Shown: piece by piece, positions 13,960 to 22,612 of the stretch
Layout of the letters: every line of letters starts with the position of its first letter
How positions within the stretch are numbered: the stretch's first letter is position 1
Source of the DNA: Sva-07 sp964549065
Lineage (GTDB): Bacteria; Actinomycetota; Acidimicrobiia; Acidimicrobiales; Ilumatobacteraceae
Length of the DNA stretch: 30,937 nt
Reading direction: 5' to 3'
Assembly (NCBI GenBank): GCA_964549065.1
Contig: CAZJUC010000011.1
Coordinates: 1 to 30,937, forward strand
Notes under the pieces: model-generated
The model's input: the letters and a program-made list of their open reading frames with translations, nothing else
The model's database searches: none
What the model was told of the DNA's origin: nothing
Program-made: the position numbers and the translations under genes

Positions 13960-16410
13960 GTGACCGAACGCAACGGGCGCAGACGAGTGGTCGCCGCCCT
14001 GTCGAGCGTGATGGTGGCCGGGCTGGTCCTGGGCGCCAACGCCGTCGACGCGCGCCCGGTCGTCGACATCGTCCCGTCGTCGGCGACGGCGGTCCCGGGC
14101 CCGATCGACCCCACCGGCGCGGCGCTCGGTTCGGGTGCCAGCGTGTCGGGTGACGGTCGATTCGTCGCCTATCAGGGGCCTCCCGGCAACGGTGACCCCG
14201 CCGTTGCGGCCGTCGATCAGCGAACGTCCACCGTCTACCTGTCCGACCGCGAGTCGGCGAGCGCCGTCGAGGTCACCGTCGTCCCGGAAGGGCAACGGCC
14301 CGGGAACTCGATCCATCCCGTCCTGTCCGGCGATGGTTGCAGCATCGTGGTCGTCACCGAACTCGCGCTCGACGTGTTCCGCGACGACGACACCGGGCTT
14401 CGGTGGGATGTCTATCGTCAACGGCTCGAGCACTGCGGTGGGACGCCCGGTGACTGGGAGCTGGTGTCGACGCAGCCCGACGGCTCGGCGATCGCACGCG
14501 ACGACGTCGACATCTCCGATGCTCCGGCGGTGTCTCGTGTCGGCACACTGATCGCGTACACCCATCCCGCCACCGAGCTCTTCGACGGCGAGGAGCTCAC
14601 GTCGGTGAGCCTCGTCGACCTGGGCCAACCGCTGGGGAGCAGCGAACGTTCACGTTCGGTCGCCGGCACGCCGATCACGTCGCCCGACACCGAGTACGTC
14701 CACAGCGGGATCGACCAGCCGGCCATCTCGGGTGACGGTCGCTTCGTCGCGTACCGCTCCGACGCGGCATCCACCGACGCCGTTCCCGGCTGGGGCTACG
14801 GCGAGGTCGCCGGCGGCCCGGCGACACCGCAGGTCTTCGTCTGGGACCGGTTCCAGGCCGACCCGTTCGAGGCGGTCGAACTGGTCTCCGAGCGTGTCGA
14901 CGGTCTGCCCACCATGACCGGTGCATCCGAGCCGACGCTGTCGCGCGACGGGCGCATGGTGGCGTTCACCAGCAGCGACGTGGGCCTGGCACCCGCCGTG
15001 TTCCCGCCCTGTGCCGAGGGCTGCCCCAGTCAGGTGTACCACCTCGACCGCGACGTCGACGCGAACGGTCGTTTCGACGAGCCGGACCGCACGGCGATGA
15101 CCCTCGTCAGCAGCGAACCGGGGACCGACCCGGTGGTCGCCGGAACGGCTCCCTCCTCGCAGCCGTCGCTCACCGCGGACGGCCAACTCGTGGCGTTCAT
15201 CACGAAAGCGACGAACCTGCAGCTCGTCGAAGCGGGCGGTGGAGGAGCAGCCACGGATGGCGACCTGCTGGTGGCCGACGTGATCGCCAACACGTTGCGC
15301 CGGGTGACGATGCTCGACGGCGGCGTGCGCCCGGCGGTCGGGTCGCATTCGGGCGTCCAGCTCAGCGACACCGGACGCACCGTCGTGTTCGACACGCTCG
15401 CGGCTGCGCAGCTCGTTCCTGGCAGCGCTCCCGGGCGTCAACTCCTCGCTGTCGAGAGTCCGCCGACGTTGGCGCTCGCCGAAGGCGACCTCGGCACCAC
15501 TCTGGTCGGCTTCACGAGCGACGAGTGGTACGTGGCGGTCAACAACACGGGCCCGACCACGTTCGTCCCGTCCACGGTCACGGTGTCCGATGCACGCTTC
15601 CGCATCAACCAGGAACTGAGCACGTGTGCGCTCGGTGCCCCCGTGCCACCCGGCGGCGACTGCACGGTGTTGCTCACCTTCACGCCGAGCGCCCCCGGTC
15701 CCGTCAGTGCCACGCTCACCGTCGCCGAGGACGGATTCCAGGCGGTGTCGGTGTCCACCACGGTTCGAGGTGCCGGTGGCGACCCCATGCTGCGCACCGA
15801 TCCGGCAGGTCAGGCACTCGGGCCCGTGGTGGTCGGCGAGTCCAGCGCCGAGTTCCTGTTCGACGTCGAGAACATCTCGCTGGTGCCCACTTCGGTGGCA
15901 TCGATCCGAGTCGTCGGGCCGCATCCCGCCGACTTCGTCATCTCCTCGAACAGCTGTGAAGGTCGTTCTCTGAACCCGCGGTCCACGTGCACGGTCGGTG
16001 TGACGTTCGTGCCGACGGCGTCCGGTCAGCGGACCGCCGTGATCGAACTCGCCACTCCGACGGGCGAGTACACGGTCATGGTTCCGGACGGTGTCGGCCG
16101 GTACGACCCGAACTTCGTCGTCGAGACCGAGGTCGTGGCGGGTCGCGAGTTCGGCATCGGCGGCAACGGCTTCCCGCCGTCGACGCCGGTGTCGATCGTG
16201 TTCGGCGACGACGCCAGTCATCGTTTCGACCTGGTCACCAACGAAGACGGCGCATTCCTCGCTTCGATTCCGACGTTGCCGTCGGAGCGCGGCGGAGTCC
16301 GCACGGTCGTGGCGAAGGCTGCGGACACCACGACGGCGTCGTCACCCATCCTGGTGATCGAGCAACCCGATCAGATGGCGGCGCTCCCGGGCTTCGGATT
16401 CGGCGGCTGA
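13960..16410 (+). CDS. Secreted TolB-like beta-propeller protein with Ig-like C-terminal domains
   Basis: An exported protein of unknown role, 816 residues. It starts with a classic signal peptide (Arg-rich NGRRR, hydrophobic core about residues 9-27, cleavage after a site like ANA). At least six PD40/WD40-like repeats follow (SGDGRFVAYQ, SGDGCSIVVV, SGDGRFVAYRS, SRDGRMVAFTS, TADGQLVAFIT, LSDTGRTVVFD; about residues 55-485), the fold of TolB-type propellers. Two immunoglobulin-like modules of the choice-of-anchor type come next (about 495-715, each with a Cys pair before VTFVPTASG-type strands), then a final beta domain to about residue 800. GTG at 13960 is chosen because it puts the signal peptide at the N-terminus; GTG at 13948, or GTG at 13885 overlapping the hemD stop, are alternatives. 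It separates hemD from hemB. Confidence 0.8.
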   Translation: MTERNGRRRVVAALSSVMVAGLVLGANAVDARPVVDIVPSSATAVPGPIDPTGAALGSGASVSGDGRFVAYQGPPGNGDPAVAAVDQRTSTVYLSDRESASAVEVTVVPEGQRPGNSIHPVLSGDGCSIVVVTELALDVFRDDDTGLRWDVYRQRLEHCGGTPGDWELVSTQPDGSAIARDDVDISDAPAVSRVGTLIAYTHPATELFDGEELTSVSLVDLGQPLGSSERSRSVAGTPITSPDTEYVHSGIDQPAISGDGRFVAYRSDAASTDAVPGWGYGEVAGGPATPQVFVWDRFQADPFEAVELVSERVDGLPTMTGASEPTLSRDGRMVAFTSSDVGLAPAVFPPCAEGCPSQVYHLDRDVDANGRFDEPDRTAMTLVSSEPGTDPVVAGTAPSSQPSLTADGQLVAFITKATNLQLVEAGGGGAATDGDLLVADVIANTLRRVTMLDGGVRPAVGSHSGVQLSDTGRTVVFDTLAAAQLVPGSAPGRQLLAVESPPTLALAEGDLGTTLVGFTSDEWYVAVNNTGPTTFVPSTVTVSDARFRINQELSTCALGAPVPPGGDCTVLLTFTPSAPGPVSATLTVAEDGFQAVSVSTTVRGAGGDPMLRTDPAGQALGPVVVGESSAEFLFDVENISLVPTSVASIRVVGPHPADFVISSNSCEGRSLNPRSTCTVGVTFVPTASGQRTAVIELATPTGEYTVMVPDGVGRYDPNFVVETEVVAGREFGIGGNGFPPSTPVSIVFGDDASHRFDLVTNEDGAFLASIPTLPSERGGVRTVVAKAADTTTASSPILVIEQPDQMAALPGFGFGG

Positions 16411-16425
16411 CCGGGTCGGACGCGT

Positions 16426-17664
16426 TCAGCTGCCTGTGTCGGTCAACCCGATGAGGTTGACAGCGGTCGTGCAGGTCGAACGGCTGGTGTCGCCGATCTC
16501 GTCGCACCGCACGGAGAACGTGACGTTGTCGCCCGGGTCGAGAGGAATCGGGGTGATACGGGGTTCGAAGACCGATCCTCGGACGTTCTCGAGCGACCAG
16601 ATGAAGATGGGCTCGCTGTTGACGAGCAGCGTTGCCACCCCCCGGTCGTTGTACGGGTTCTCGACTCGGATGTCGGTCAGGCCGAACGTGGCGCCGTCGG
16701 CGATCGTGGTCGACTGATCGGCGGTCTGGGTGAGCGGTGCGGCGACGCCGAGGCGGATGAACGTGGGTGTGCCGGAGCTGGTGCCGCTGTCGTTCGGCGC
16801 AGTGGTCACCGGGGTCTCCGCGCCGTTGCCGCCCGTGCCGTTGTCGCCGCTGCCGTTGCCGTCCGGGGTGGTCGGAGTGAACTCGTCGACGCGCTGGTCG
16901 ACCTGGTCGGCAGCGGCGTCTTCGATGGTGGGTTTCACCACGGCGAACCACGCGAGTACCGACGCGGCGACCAATCCGATCACCGCCGCCGTGCGGGCGA
17001 TCACGGCACCAGGAATCGTCGGCGACTGCACCAGTGCCATCGGTGCCGTCACCGGGTCGAGCCCCTGGCGGGCGGCCTCGACCTCGAAGTCGAGGGTGCG
17101 TGTGGAGCGACGGAACGCTCCGCGCTTGGCACGCGCCTTCAATCGGACGAGGGTTGCCGAGCCGGGGCCGACGCCGACGGCGGGCGGGTCGAAGTCACCG
17201 TCGACGCGCTCGCTCGGGTCGACCAGATGGAGCCGACAGCTCGTCACCGTGTTGCCGTGGTTCTCGACCATGAATTCATAGGTCGTCCGATGGCGGGTGC
17301 GCTGGATCGGCTGGAGGGCGACGATGCGGCAGTCATCGAACGGCTCGATCACCAACGTCGCCTCGGCCACGACCGCGTCGTCGGAGTCGCCGAGCGGGAT
17401 GACGCGGATGGCGATCGATGTCGGCCCAGCCGTCGTCGAGGAGAGCGCCGGCGGGGCGATCGTGACCTCGATCACTTCCTGGGATCCTCCGAACAACGTC
17501 AGGTTGGCCGGGCTGATCGTGGTCCAGCTGGCGGTGAGGCCGGCCGGCACGATCGAGTACGACTCGGTCTCGTCGCCGAGATTGTGGACCGTGAGCGGCA
17601 AGGTCATCGTGTTGCCTGGGGCGAGTGACACTTCGTCGTTGGAGAACCAGGCGTGGACCGACAC
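16426..17664 (-). CDS. Membrane-anchored beta-sandwich protein of unknown function
   Basis: The 412-residue product has two N-terminal beta-sandwich domains (about residues 1-110 and 111-205) with SLAPGNTMTLPLTVHNLGDETESY and ENHGNTVTSCRLHLVDP, resembling NEW3/COG1470-type additional-strand domains. One transmembrane helix (about 221-243) follows, then an acidic helix, a Gly/Asn/Thr-rich linker (about 260-300) and an outer beta domain with two Cys near the end. There is no signal peptide, so the first domains should face the cytoplasm and the last one outside. The start at 17664 is set by TAGCGT exactly seven bases upstream; the GTG at 17673 overlaps that box. It converges on the secreted propeller gene with 15 bases between stops. 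Function unknown. Confidence 0.75.
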   Translation of the reverse strand: MSVHAWFSNDEVSLAPGNTMTLPLTVHNLGDETESYSIVPAGLTASWTTISPANLTLFGGSQEVIEVTIAPPALSSTTAGPTSIAIRVIPLGDSDDAVVAEATLVIEPFDDCRIVALQPIQRTRHRTTYEFMVENHGNTVTSCRLHLVDPSERVDGDFDPPAVGVGPGSATLVRLKARAKRGAFRRSTRTLDFEVEAARQGLDPVTAPMALVQSPTIPGAVIARTAAVIGLVAASVLAWFAVVKPTIEDAAADQVDQRVDEFTPTTPDGNGSGDNGTGGNGAETPVTTAPNDSGTSSGTPTFIRLGVAAPLTQTADQSTTIADGATFGLTDIRVENPYNDRGVATLLVNSEPIFIWSLENVRGSVFEPRITPIPLDPGDNVTFSVRCDEIGDTSRSTCTTAVNLIGLTDTGS

Positions 17665-17671
17665 GCCGAGC

Positions 17672-17677
17672 ACGCTA
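17672..17677 (-). promoter_or_regulatory. -10 box TAGCGT of the membrane-anchored protein gene
   Basis: TAGCGT on the minus strand, seven bases before the GTG at 17664. It lies about 70 bases from the divergent hemB -10 box. Confidence 0.55.
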
Positions 17678-17744
17678 CCGCGTGGCCGCCTGCCCGACCC
17701 TGCGTGGCCCTCCACCCGTCCGAGGCCGCGCAACACACCACCGT

Positions 17745-17750
17745 TAGGCT
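17745..17750 (+). promoter_or_regulatory. -10 box TAGGCT, leaderless promoter of hemB
   Basis: TAGGCT, seven bases, then GTG at 17758. The spacer contains GGGAGG, so a Shine-Dalgarno function cannot be excluded if transcription starts earlier. Confidence 0.55.
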
Positions 17751-17757
17751 CGGGAGG

Positions 17758-18771
17758 GTGCCCCGCTCCGACATGCCGACCCCGTCGGTCCGACCGCGTC
17801 GCCTCCGCAGGACCGCAGCGATCCGCGACCTGGTGGCACAGCATCATCTCCGCGTCGACGACCTGGTGGCGCCGCTGTTCGTCCGCGAGGGCATCGACGA
17901 GCCGCAGCCGATCGATTCGCTACCGGGCGTCGTACAGCACACCCGTGCCTCGTTGCGCTCCGAGGTGTCGGCGCTCGCCGAACTCGGTGTGCGTGCCGTG
18001 ATCCTGTTCGGTGTGCCTGCGTCGAAGGACCCGACCGGCAGCGGCGCCCACGACTCCGACGGCATCGTGCAGCTCGCGCTCGGCGACGTGCGCGCCGACA
18101 TGGGCGATGACCTCGTCGTCATGGCCGATCTGTGCGTCGACGAGTACACCGATCACGGCCACTGCGGGATCGTCCGCGACGACGGCACGGTCGACAACGA
18201 CGCCACGCTCGAGGTCTATGCGCGTGCCGCCATCGCCCAGGCCACGGCCGGGGCCCAGGTGGTGGCTCCCAGCGGCATGATGGACGGCCAGGTGGCGGTG
18301 ATCCGCGACGCCCTCGACGAGGCGGGCTTCACCGAGGTTGCGATCATGGCCTATGCCGCCAAGTACGCAAGTGCGCTCTACGGGCCCTTCAGGGACGCCG
18401 TCGACGTGTCGATCGTGGGTGGTGGCGACCGCAAGGGTTATCAGCAGGACTGGCGCAACGCACGCGAAGCCCAGCTCGAGATCTCGCTGGACGTGGCGGA
18501 GGGCGCCGACATCGTGATGGTGAAGCCGGCCTTGGCCTACCTCGACGTGATCGCCGAGGCATCTGCCCGTCTCGACGTGCCGACGGCGGCGTACCACGTC
18601 AGTGGCGAGTACGCCATGATCCATGCCGCCGCCGAGCGGGGATGGATCGACGGCGACGCGGTTGCGCTCGAGCACCTCGGCGCCATCAAGCGTGCGGGCG
18701 CCGACATCGTGCTCACCTACTTTGCTCGGTGGTACGCCGAGTCGGTGGCGAACGGAACGGTCGCGCCATGA
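17758..18771 (+). CDS. hemB: Porphobilinogen synthase (delta-aminolevulinate dehydratase)
   Basis: Condenses two 5-aminolevulinates to porphobilinogen. Landmarks are RPRRLRRTAAIRDLV at the N-terminus, ILFGVP, the metal loop ADLCVDEYTDHGHCGIV, APSGMMDGQV, the first Schiff-base Lys in AAKYASALYGPFR (about residue 202), GDRKGYQQDW, the catalytic Lys in IVMVKPALAYLD (about 256) and YHVSGEYAMI. The metal loop is mixed: Cys126 and Cys136 match zinc enzymes but the middle position is Asp128, as in magnesium types. The 337 residues are normal. GTG at 17758 is chosen by the leaderless box. The stop overlaps the hemL start. Confidence 0.97.
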   Translation: MPRSDMPTPSVRPRRLRRTAAIRDLVAQHHLRVDDLVAPLFVREGIDEPQPIDSLPGVVQHTRASLRSEVSALAELGVRAVILFGVPASKDPTGSGAHDSDGIVQLALGDVRADMGDDLVVMADLCVDEYTDHGHCGIVRDDGTVDNDATLEVYARAAIAQATAGAQVVAPSGMMDGQVAVIRDALDEAGFTEVAIMAYAAKYASALYGPFRDAVDVSIVGGGDRKGYQQDWRNAREAQLEISLDVAEGADIVMVKPALAYLDVIAEASARLDVPTAAYHVSGEYAMIHAAAERGWIDGDAVALEHLGAIKRAGADIVLTYFARWYAESVANGTVAP

Positions 18772-20144
18772 CCGTCGACGCCGCCACCGGTGTGCCGCCG
18801 TGTGATCCCGCCGCCTGCGATCGGGCCGGGTGCACTCCAACGGTGTGCACGGGCGCAGGTGTCCCGTCGAACGCCGAGTTGTTCGAGCGGTCGCGCCGGG
18901 CCATTCCCGGTGGGGTCAACTCGTCGATCAGGGCGTTCAAGGCGGTCGGCGGCGAGCCGTACGTGGTCGCTCGGGCCGCTGGGGCGACGATCACCGATGT
19001 CGAGGGCACGACCTACGTCGATCTCGTGCAGAGTTACGGCGCTGTGATCCTGGGCCATGGTCACCCGGCGATCACCGAGGCCGTGCGACTCGCCGTCGTG
19101 GACGGCACGTCGTACGGTGCGCCGACCCCCAGAGAGATGAAGCTCGCCGAGGCGATCTCCGCCCGGGTGCCGAGCTGCGAGCGGGTACGCCTCATGAACT
19201 CCGGGACCGAAGCCACGAGTACGGCGATTCGCCTCGCCCGCGGGGTCACCGGACGCGACCGCGTCGTCACCTTCGCCGGCAACTTCCACGGCGCCACCGA
19301 TGCCTTGCTGGTCACGGGTGGCAGTGGCGTGGCCACGCTCGGCCTCCCCGGCACCGCAGGGGTGCCCGACGGTGCCGTTGCGGCCACGATCGTGGCGCCC
19401 TACAACGTGGTCCCCGTCCTCGACGACCAGGTCGCCGCGGTCATCGTCGAGCCGGTCGCCGCGAACATGGGCGTCGTCGCGCCCGCCCCGGGCTTCCTCG
19501 ACGGTCTGCGGGCCGAGTGCGATCGCGTCGGCGCCCTGCTGATCTTCGACGAGGTGATCACCGGGTTCCGGCTCGGCTCGGGCGGGGCCCAGGCCCGTTA
19601 CGACGTGCAGCCCGACATCACCTGCTTCGGCAAGGTCATCGGCGGTGGCCTCCCGATCGGAGCGATCGGGGGTTCGGCGGCAGTGATGGAGTATCTGTCG
19701 CCGATCGGTCCGGTGTTCCACGCCGGCACCTTGTCCGGCAACCCCATCGCCACCGCCGCCGGCCTCGCGGCGCTCGATGCCCTGACCCCCGACGTCTACA
19801 TCGAGCTGATGGCGCGCGTCCGCCACCTCTCGGCGTTGCTCCGTGACGCCTGCGAGGCCGCGGAGTTCGACGCGACGTTCCCCGTCGTCGGCACCCTGCT
19901 CGGTATCGTCTGCGGGCCCGCCGGCACCGTGGAGAACTTCGACGACGCGAAACGCACCGACGAGCAGGCGTACGCCGCGTTCTTCCGAGCGATGCTCGCC
20001 GAAGGGGTGGCGATGGCGCCCGGGGCCTACGAGGCGCTGTTCGTCGGGTTGGGCCACACCGACGAAGTGCTCGAAACGATCGGGAGGGCTGCACACCGGG
20101 CCGCGGCCGCTGCCCAGGCCGAGCTCGCTACGTTGGGCCCGTGA
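18768..20144 (+). CDS. hemL: Glutamate-1-semialdehyde 2,1-aminomutase with four-Cys N-terminal extension
   Basis: A PLP enzyme turning glutamate-1-semialdehyde into 5-aminolevulinate, the step after HemA. The core begins near residue 34 (AELFERSRRAIPGGVNSSIRAF) and shows SYGAPTPREMKLAEAI, MNSGTEATSTAIRLARG, the PLP-aspartate segment IFDEVITGFR, and the PLP Lys in CFGKVIGGGLPIGAIGG. It is coupled to hemB by an ATGA overlap. The first 33 residues are an extra piece holding Cys12, Cys17, Cys22 and Cys27, each five apart (C-x4-C-x4-C-x4-C), which I do not know from other HemL. A later start is unlikely because the ATGA overlap fits the operon and the next in-frame start lies inside the conserved core. 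Confidence 0.96.
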   Translation: MTVDAATGVPPCDPAACDRAGCTPTVCTGAGVPSNAELFERSRRAIPGGVNSSIRAFKAVGGEPYVVARAAGATITDVEGTTYVDLVQSYGAVILGHGHPAITEAVRLAVVDGTSYGAPTPREMKLAEAISARVPSCERVRLMNSGTEATSTAIRLARGVTGRDRVVTFAGNFHGATDALLVTGGSGVATLGLPGTAGVPDGAVAATIVAPYNVVPVLDDQVAAVIVEPVAANMGVVAPAPGFLDGLRAECDRVGALLIFDEVITGFRLGSGGAQARYDVQPDITCFGKVIGGGLPIGAIGGSAAVMEYLSPIGPVFHAGTLSGNPIATAAGLAALDALTPDVYIELMARVRHLSALLRDACEAAEFDATFPVVGTLLGIVCGPAGTVENFDDAKRTDEQAYAAFFRAMLAEGVAMAPGAYEALFVGLGHTDEVLETIGRAAHRAAAAAQAELATLGP

Positions 20145-20743
20145 GGCAGCTCTTCAACTGGCGGCTCGCGGCGGCCGTGGCGGCACTCGCCGTGCTGACG
20201 TTGCTGGCCCAGGCCGTCCTCACCGACGACGACGCCATCGACGCCGTCATCGAATCGCAGCTGATCGAGCGCCAGATCGACCTGATCGAGCCGATCGCCG
20301 ACGCGACGCCGTCGGAGCGTTTCGGGGTGCTCCCGAACGGGGTCACCAGGGGCTTCCTCGAACTGGATCTCGACGGCGAACGCACGCTGCAGATCGTGCC
20401 GGGCACCTACGGCGAGGTGGCCTGTGACGAACTCGACGCAACCAACCGCTGCGCGATCCTCGCGGACCTGCTGGGCGACGCCGTCGTCTGGTTCGCCATC
20501 TTGCCGCAGGCTCCAGGGGCGACGGTCGAGCTCGCGCCGGTGATCGACCTCGATGACGGCCGCGCCGTGTTCGCCAACGGTTGGCGCATCCCGTATGCAC
20601 CCGTCATCGAACGCGACTGCGGTGGTGAGGACATCCCGACCTTCAGCGACTTCCTGCGCCGTTTCGGTCCCGACAGCGTCACGATTCTCGATCTGGAGAC
20701 GCGTCGGATCGCGTCGGTGCGTTGCGGCGAACCGGCGACCTGA
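20141..20743 (+). CDS. Signal-anchored protein of unknown function
   Basis: Not recognised. The 200-residue product has an N-terminal membrane anchor or signal (about residues 9-27), an acidic segment (TDDDAIDAVIESQ), and a soluble outer domain with four Cys (in EVACDEL, TNRCAIL, ERDCGGED and SVRCGEP) that could form two disulfides. The GTG overlaps the hemL stop (GTGA), so it is co-translated with hemL and is the last gene of the hemB-hemL unit. It is convergent with the oxidoreductase gene that follows; the gap 20744-20776 shows no obvious terminator. Confidence 0.75.
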   Translation: MRQLFNWRLAAAVAALAVLTLLAQAVLTDDDAIDAVIESQLIERQIDLIEPIADATPSERFGVLPNGVTRGFLELDLDGERTLQIVPGTYGEVACDELDATNRCAILADLLGDAVVWFAILPQAPGATVELAPVIDLDDGRAVFANGWRIPYAPVIERDCGGEDIPTFSDFLRRFGPDSVTILDLETRRIASVRCGEPAT

Positions 20744-20776
20744 ACCGGTCCACTGCGACGCCGATTGGTGTGATCG

Positions 20777-21724
20777 TCAACCGGTCAGCGCGTGCGCGGC
20801 GGCGAGGCCGGAGTTGTGGGCGGCTTCGACGCGGGGACCGTCGAATGCGTCACCCGCGAGCACGACACCGCCGCCATCTGCCACCCAGCACGGGTCGGGC
20901 CAGAGGTTCCGAGGGGTCGCGAATCGCCACTTCTTGACCTGGAACTCGACCACCTTCGCCTCGCCGAGCCACGGGCGGACCAGCGCGACGAGCGCAGGGC
21001 CGAGGTCGTCGAGGTCGTCGTCCCAGTGCCGCTCGCTCCACGTTGCCGAGGCGTGGGCCGTGATCGCCGGAATGGTGCTGACCCCCTTGGCGACGTTGTC
21101 GGCCACGAAACTCACGTCGGGCGTCGGCCCCTGCAGGCCACCCGGGTCGGGGATCGCCGGGGGGCCGTCGAGCGTGGCGAGCAGGGCGATCGTGCGGTCG
21201 TAGTCCGTGCGCATCAACGTGTCGTCGAGGTCGAGGCCCGAGTCGGCCAACAGCGCGAAAGCCTGCGGCAACGGCGTGGTGACCACCACCGCATCGGCCT
21301 CGTACACCGTGCCGTCGTCGATGACGACCTGCCAGCGCGGTGTGTCCCCGCCCGGCTGCGGCCTGATCGCGAACGCCATGGTCGAGCAGCGCACCTCGAG
21401 ACCGACGGCGAGGTCCTTGGCGAGCGAGTTCATCCCGCCGTTCGCCACATAGCGGGGGTGCCCGTCGTCGGCGCGGAAGCCGTGCGCCCAGATCGACACC
21501 AGATCCCGTTCGACCCAGTCGTCGACCTGACGTCGGAACGCCGGCGAGCGGACGGTGAAGAACTGCGCACCGTGATCGAGCGTGGCATCACCGATTCGCC
21601 TGGTGGCCAGACGGCCGCCCGGCGAGCGCCCCTTGTCGACGACGACCACATCGGCGCCGGCGTCGGCGAGTCGGCGTCCGGCGACGAGGCCGGTGATCCC
21701 GGCGCCGACGATGGCGACGCGCAT
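20777..21724 (-). CDS. FAD-dependent amine-oxidase/renalase-like oxidoreductase
   Basis: A flavoprotein of 315 residues. The N-terminal dinucleotide site VAIVGAGITGLVAGRRLADAG (about residues 3-23) ends in VVVDKGRSPGGRLATRR, typical of NAD(P)/FAD amine-oxidase and renalase-like proteins. GAQFFTVRSPAF and GGMNSLAKDLA follow, and the C-terminal FAD-closing motif is VVLAGDAFDGPRVEAAHNSGLAAA. The substrate is unknown. It is the last gene of a four-gene minus-strand operon, 18 bases after the alpha/beta hydrolase stop. ATG at 21724 is chosen because it places the Rossmann strand at once; an in-frame codon at 21736 would overlap the hydrolase gene. Confidence 0.88.
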   Translation of the reverse strand: MRVAIVGAGITGLVAGRRLADAGADVVVVDKGRSPGGRLATRRIGDATLDHGAQFFTVRSPAFRRQVDDWVERDLVSIWAHGFRADDGHPRYVANGGMNSLAKDLAVGLEVRCSTMAFAIRPQPGGDTPRWQVVIDDGTVYEADAVVVTTPLPQAFALLADSGLDLDDTLMRTDYDRTIALLATLDGPPAIPDPGGLQGPTPDVSFVADNVAKGVSTIPAITAHASATWSERHWDDDLDDLGPALVALVRPWLGEAKVVEFQVKKWRFATPRNLWPDPCWVADGGGVVLAGDAFDGPRVEAAHNSGLAAAHALTG

Positions 21725-21742
21725 CAGCGCCACCACCGCAGT

Positions 21743-22612
21743 TCAGCCGGCAAGTGCATCATCGAGGCGTTCATGCTCGGCGACGCGCCGTTGGTGGGCG
21801 CGCTCGGCGCGACCGAGAAACTCGAGCAGCACCTTGTTGAACGTCGAGGCGTGCTCGACCATGAAGCCGTGGGCAGCACCGCTGATCACCACCAGCTCGG
21901 CAGTGGGGATGATCGCCGCCAGGTCCTCGCTGTCACCGCGCGGCGTCAAGATGTCCTGATTGCCGACCATGACGAGCGTCGGCACCTCGATCGACGGCAG
22001 CATGTCGATGAGTTCCTGGTGCTGGTCGCTGGCCGCCAGGATCGCGTCGCACTGGGCAGCAAAGGCGTGGGACGGACGTCCGAGCGCCAGCGGCCCCAGC
22101 CAACCAATGGCGGGGAACAGACGACGGAACGAACGCGGGCCGATCATGAAGCGGGCCGCGTCGTGGCCCATCGAGCCGATCCCGCGTTGCAGTGCCGCGT
22201 CACGCCAACCGGCCAGCAGCTCTTCTCGCCACGGGTGGTTGCGTCCGGCGGTGCAGGCCAGCGTGAGCGAACGTGTGCGTTCGGGATACTTCACGGCGAC
22301 GATCTGGCTGATCGCGCCACCCATCGACGCGCCGACCACGTGGGCGGTCTCCTCACCGGCGTCGTCGAGCACGGCGATGGCGTCGTCGGCCATCTGCTCG
22401 AGCGAGTAGGGACCGTGCGGTTTGTCGCTGCGGCCGGCGCCCCGGTTGTCGAGCGCGATGCCCCGATACCAGGGTGCGGTGGCGAGGCGCTGCAGGTTCC
22501 AACCGTTCTTGTCGGCCCCGAGACCCTGGATGAACAGGATCGGCGCACCGTTCGGTCGACCGGTGATGCGGTAGTGGATGCGGGTACCGTCAGCACTGCG
22601 GATGTAGCTCAT
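21743..22612 (-). CDS. Alpha/beta-hydrolase
   Basis: A soluble alpha/beta-fold hydrolase of 289 residues, esterase or C-C hydrolase type. The oxyanion region is FIQGLGADKNGW, the nucleophile elbow VVGASMGGAIS holds the Ser (about residue 95), the acid is in GNQDILTP and the His in SGAAHGFMVEH. The middle part (about 130-195) is a helical lid. The second ATG of the ATGATG pair, at 22612, is six bases after GGAGG, while the first ATG would sit too close. It overlaps the stop of the PlsC-like gene, so translation is coupled. A specific substrate cannot be inferred. Confidence 0.9.
   Translation of the reverse strand: MSYIRSADGTRIHYRITGRPNGAPILFIQGLGADKNGWNLQRLATAPWYRGIALDNRGAGRSDKPHGPYSLEQMADDAIAVLDDAGEETAHVVGASMGGAISQIVAVKYPERTRSLTLACTAGRNHPWREELLAGWRDAALQRGIGSMGHDAARFMIGPRSFRRLFPAIGWLGPLALGRPSHAFAAQCDAILAASDQHQELIDMLPSIEVPTLVMVGNQDILTPRGDSEDLAAIIPTAELVVISGAAHGFMVEHASTFNKVLLEFLGRAERAHQRRVAEHERLDDALAG

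Noticed and set aside
20744..20776. Terminator between the convergent genes
   Set aside because: ACCGGT occurs twice, but the copies do not form a stable stem of useful length.
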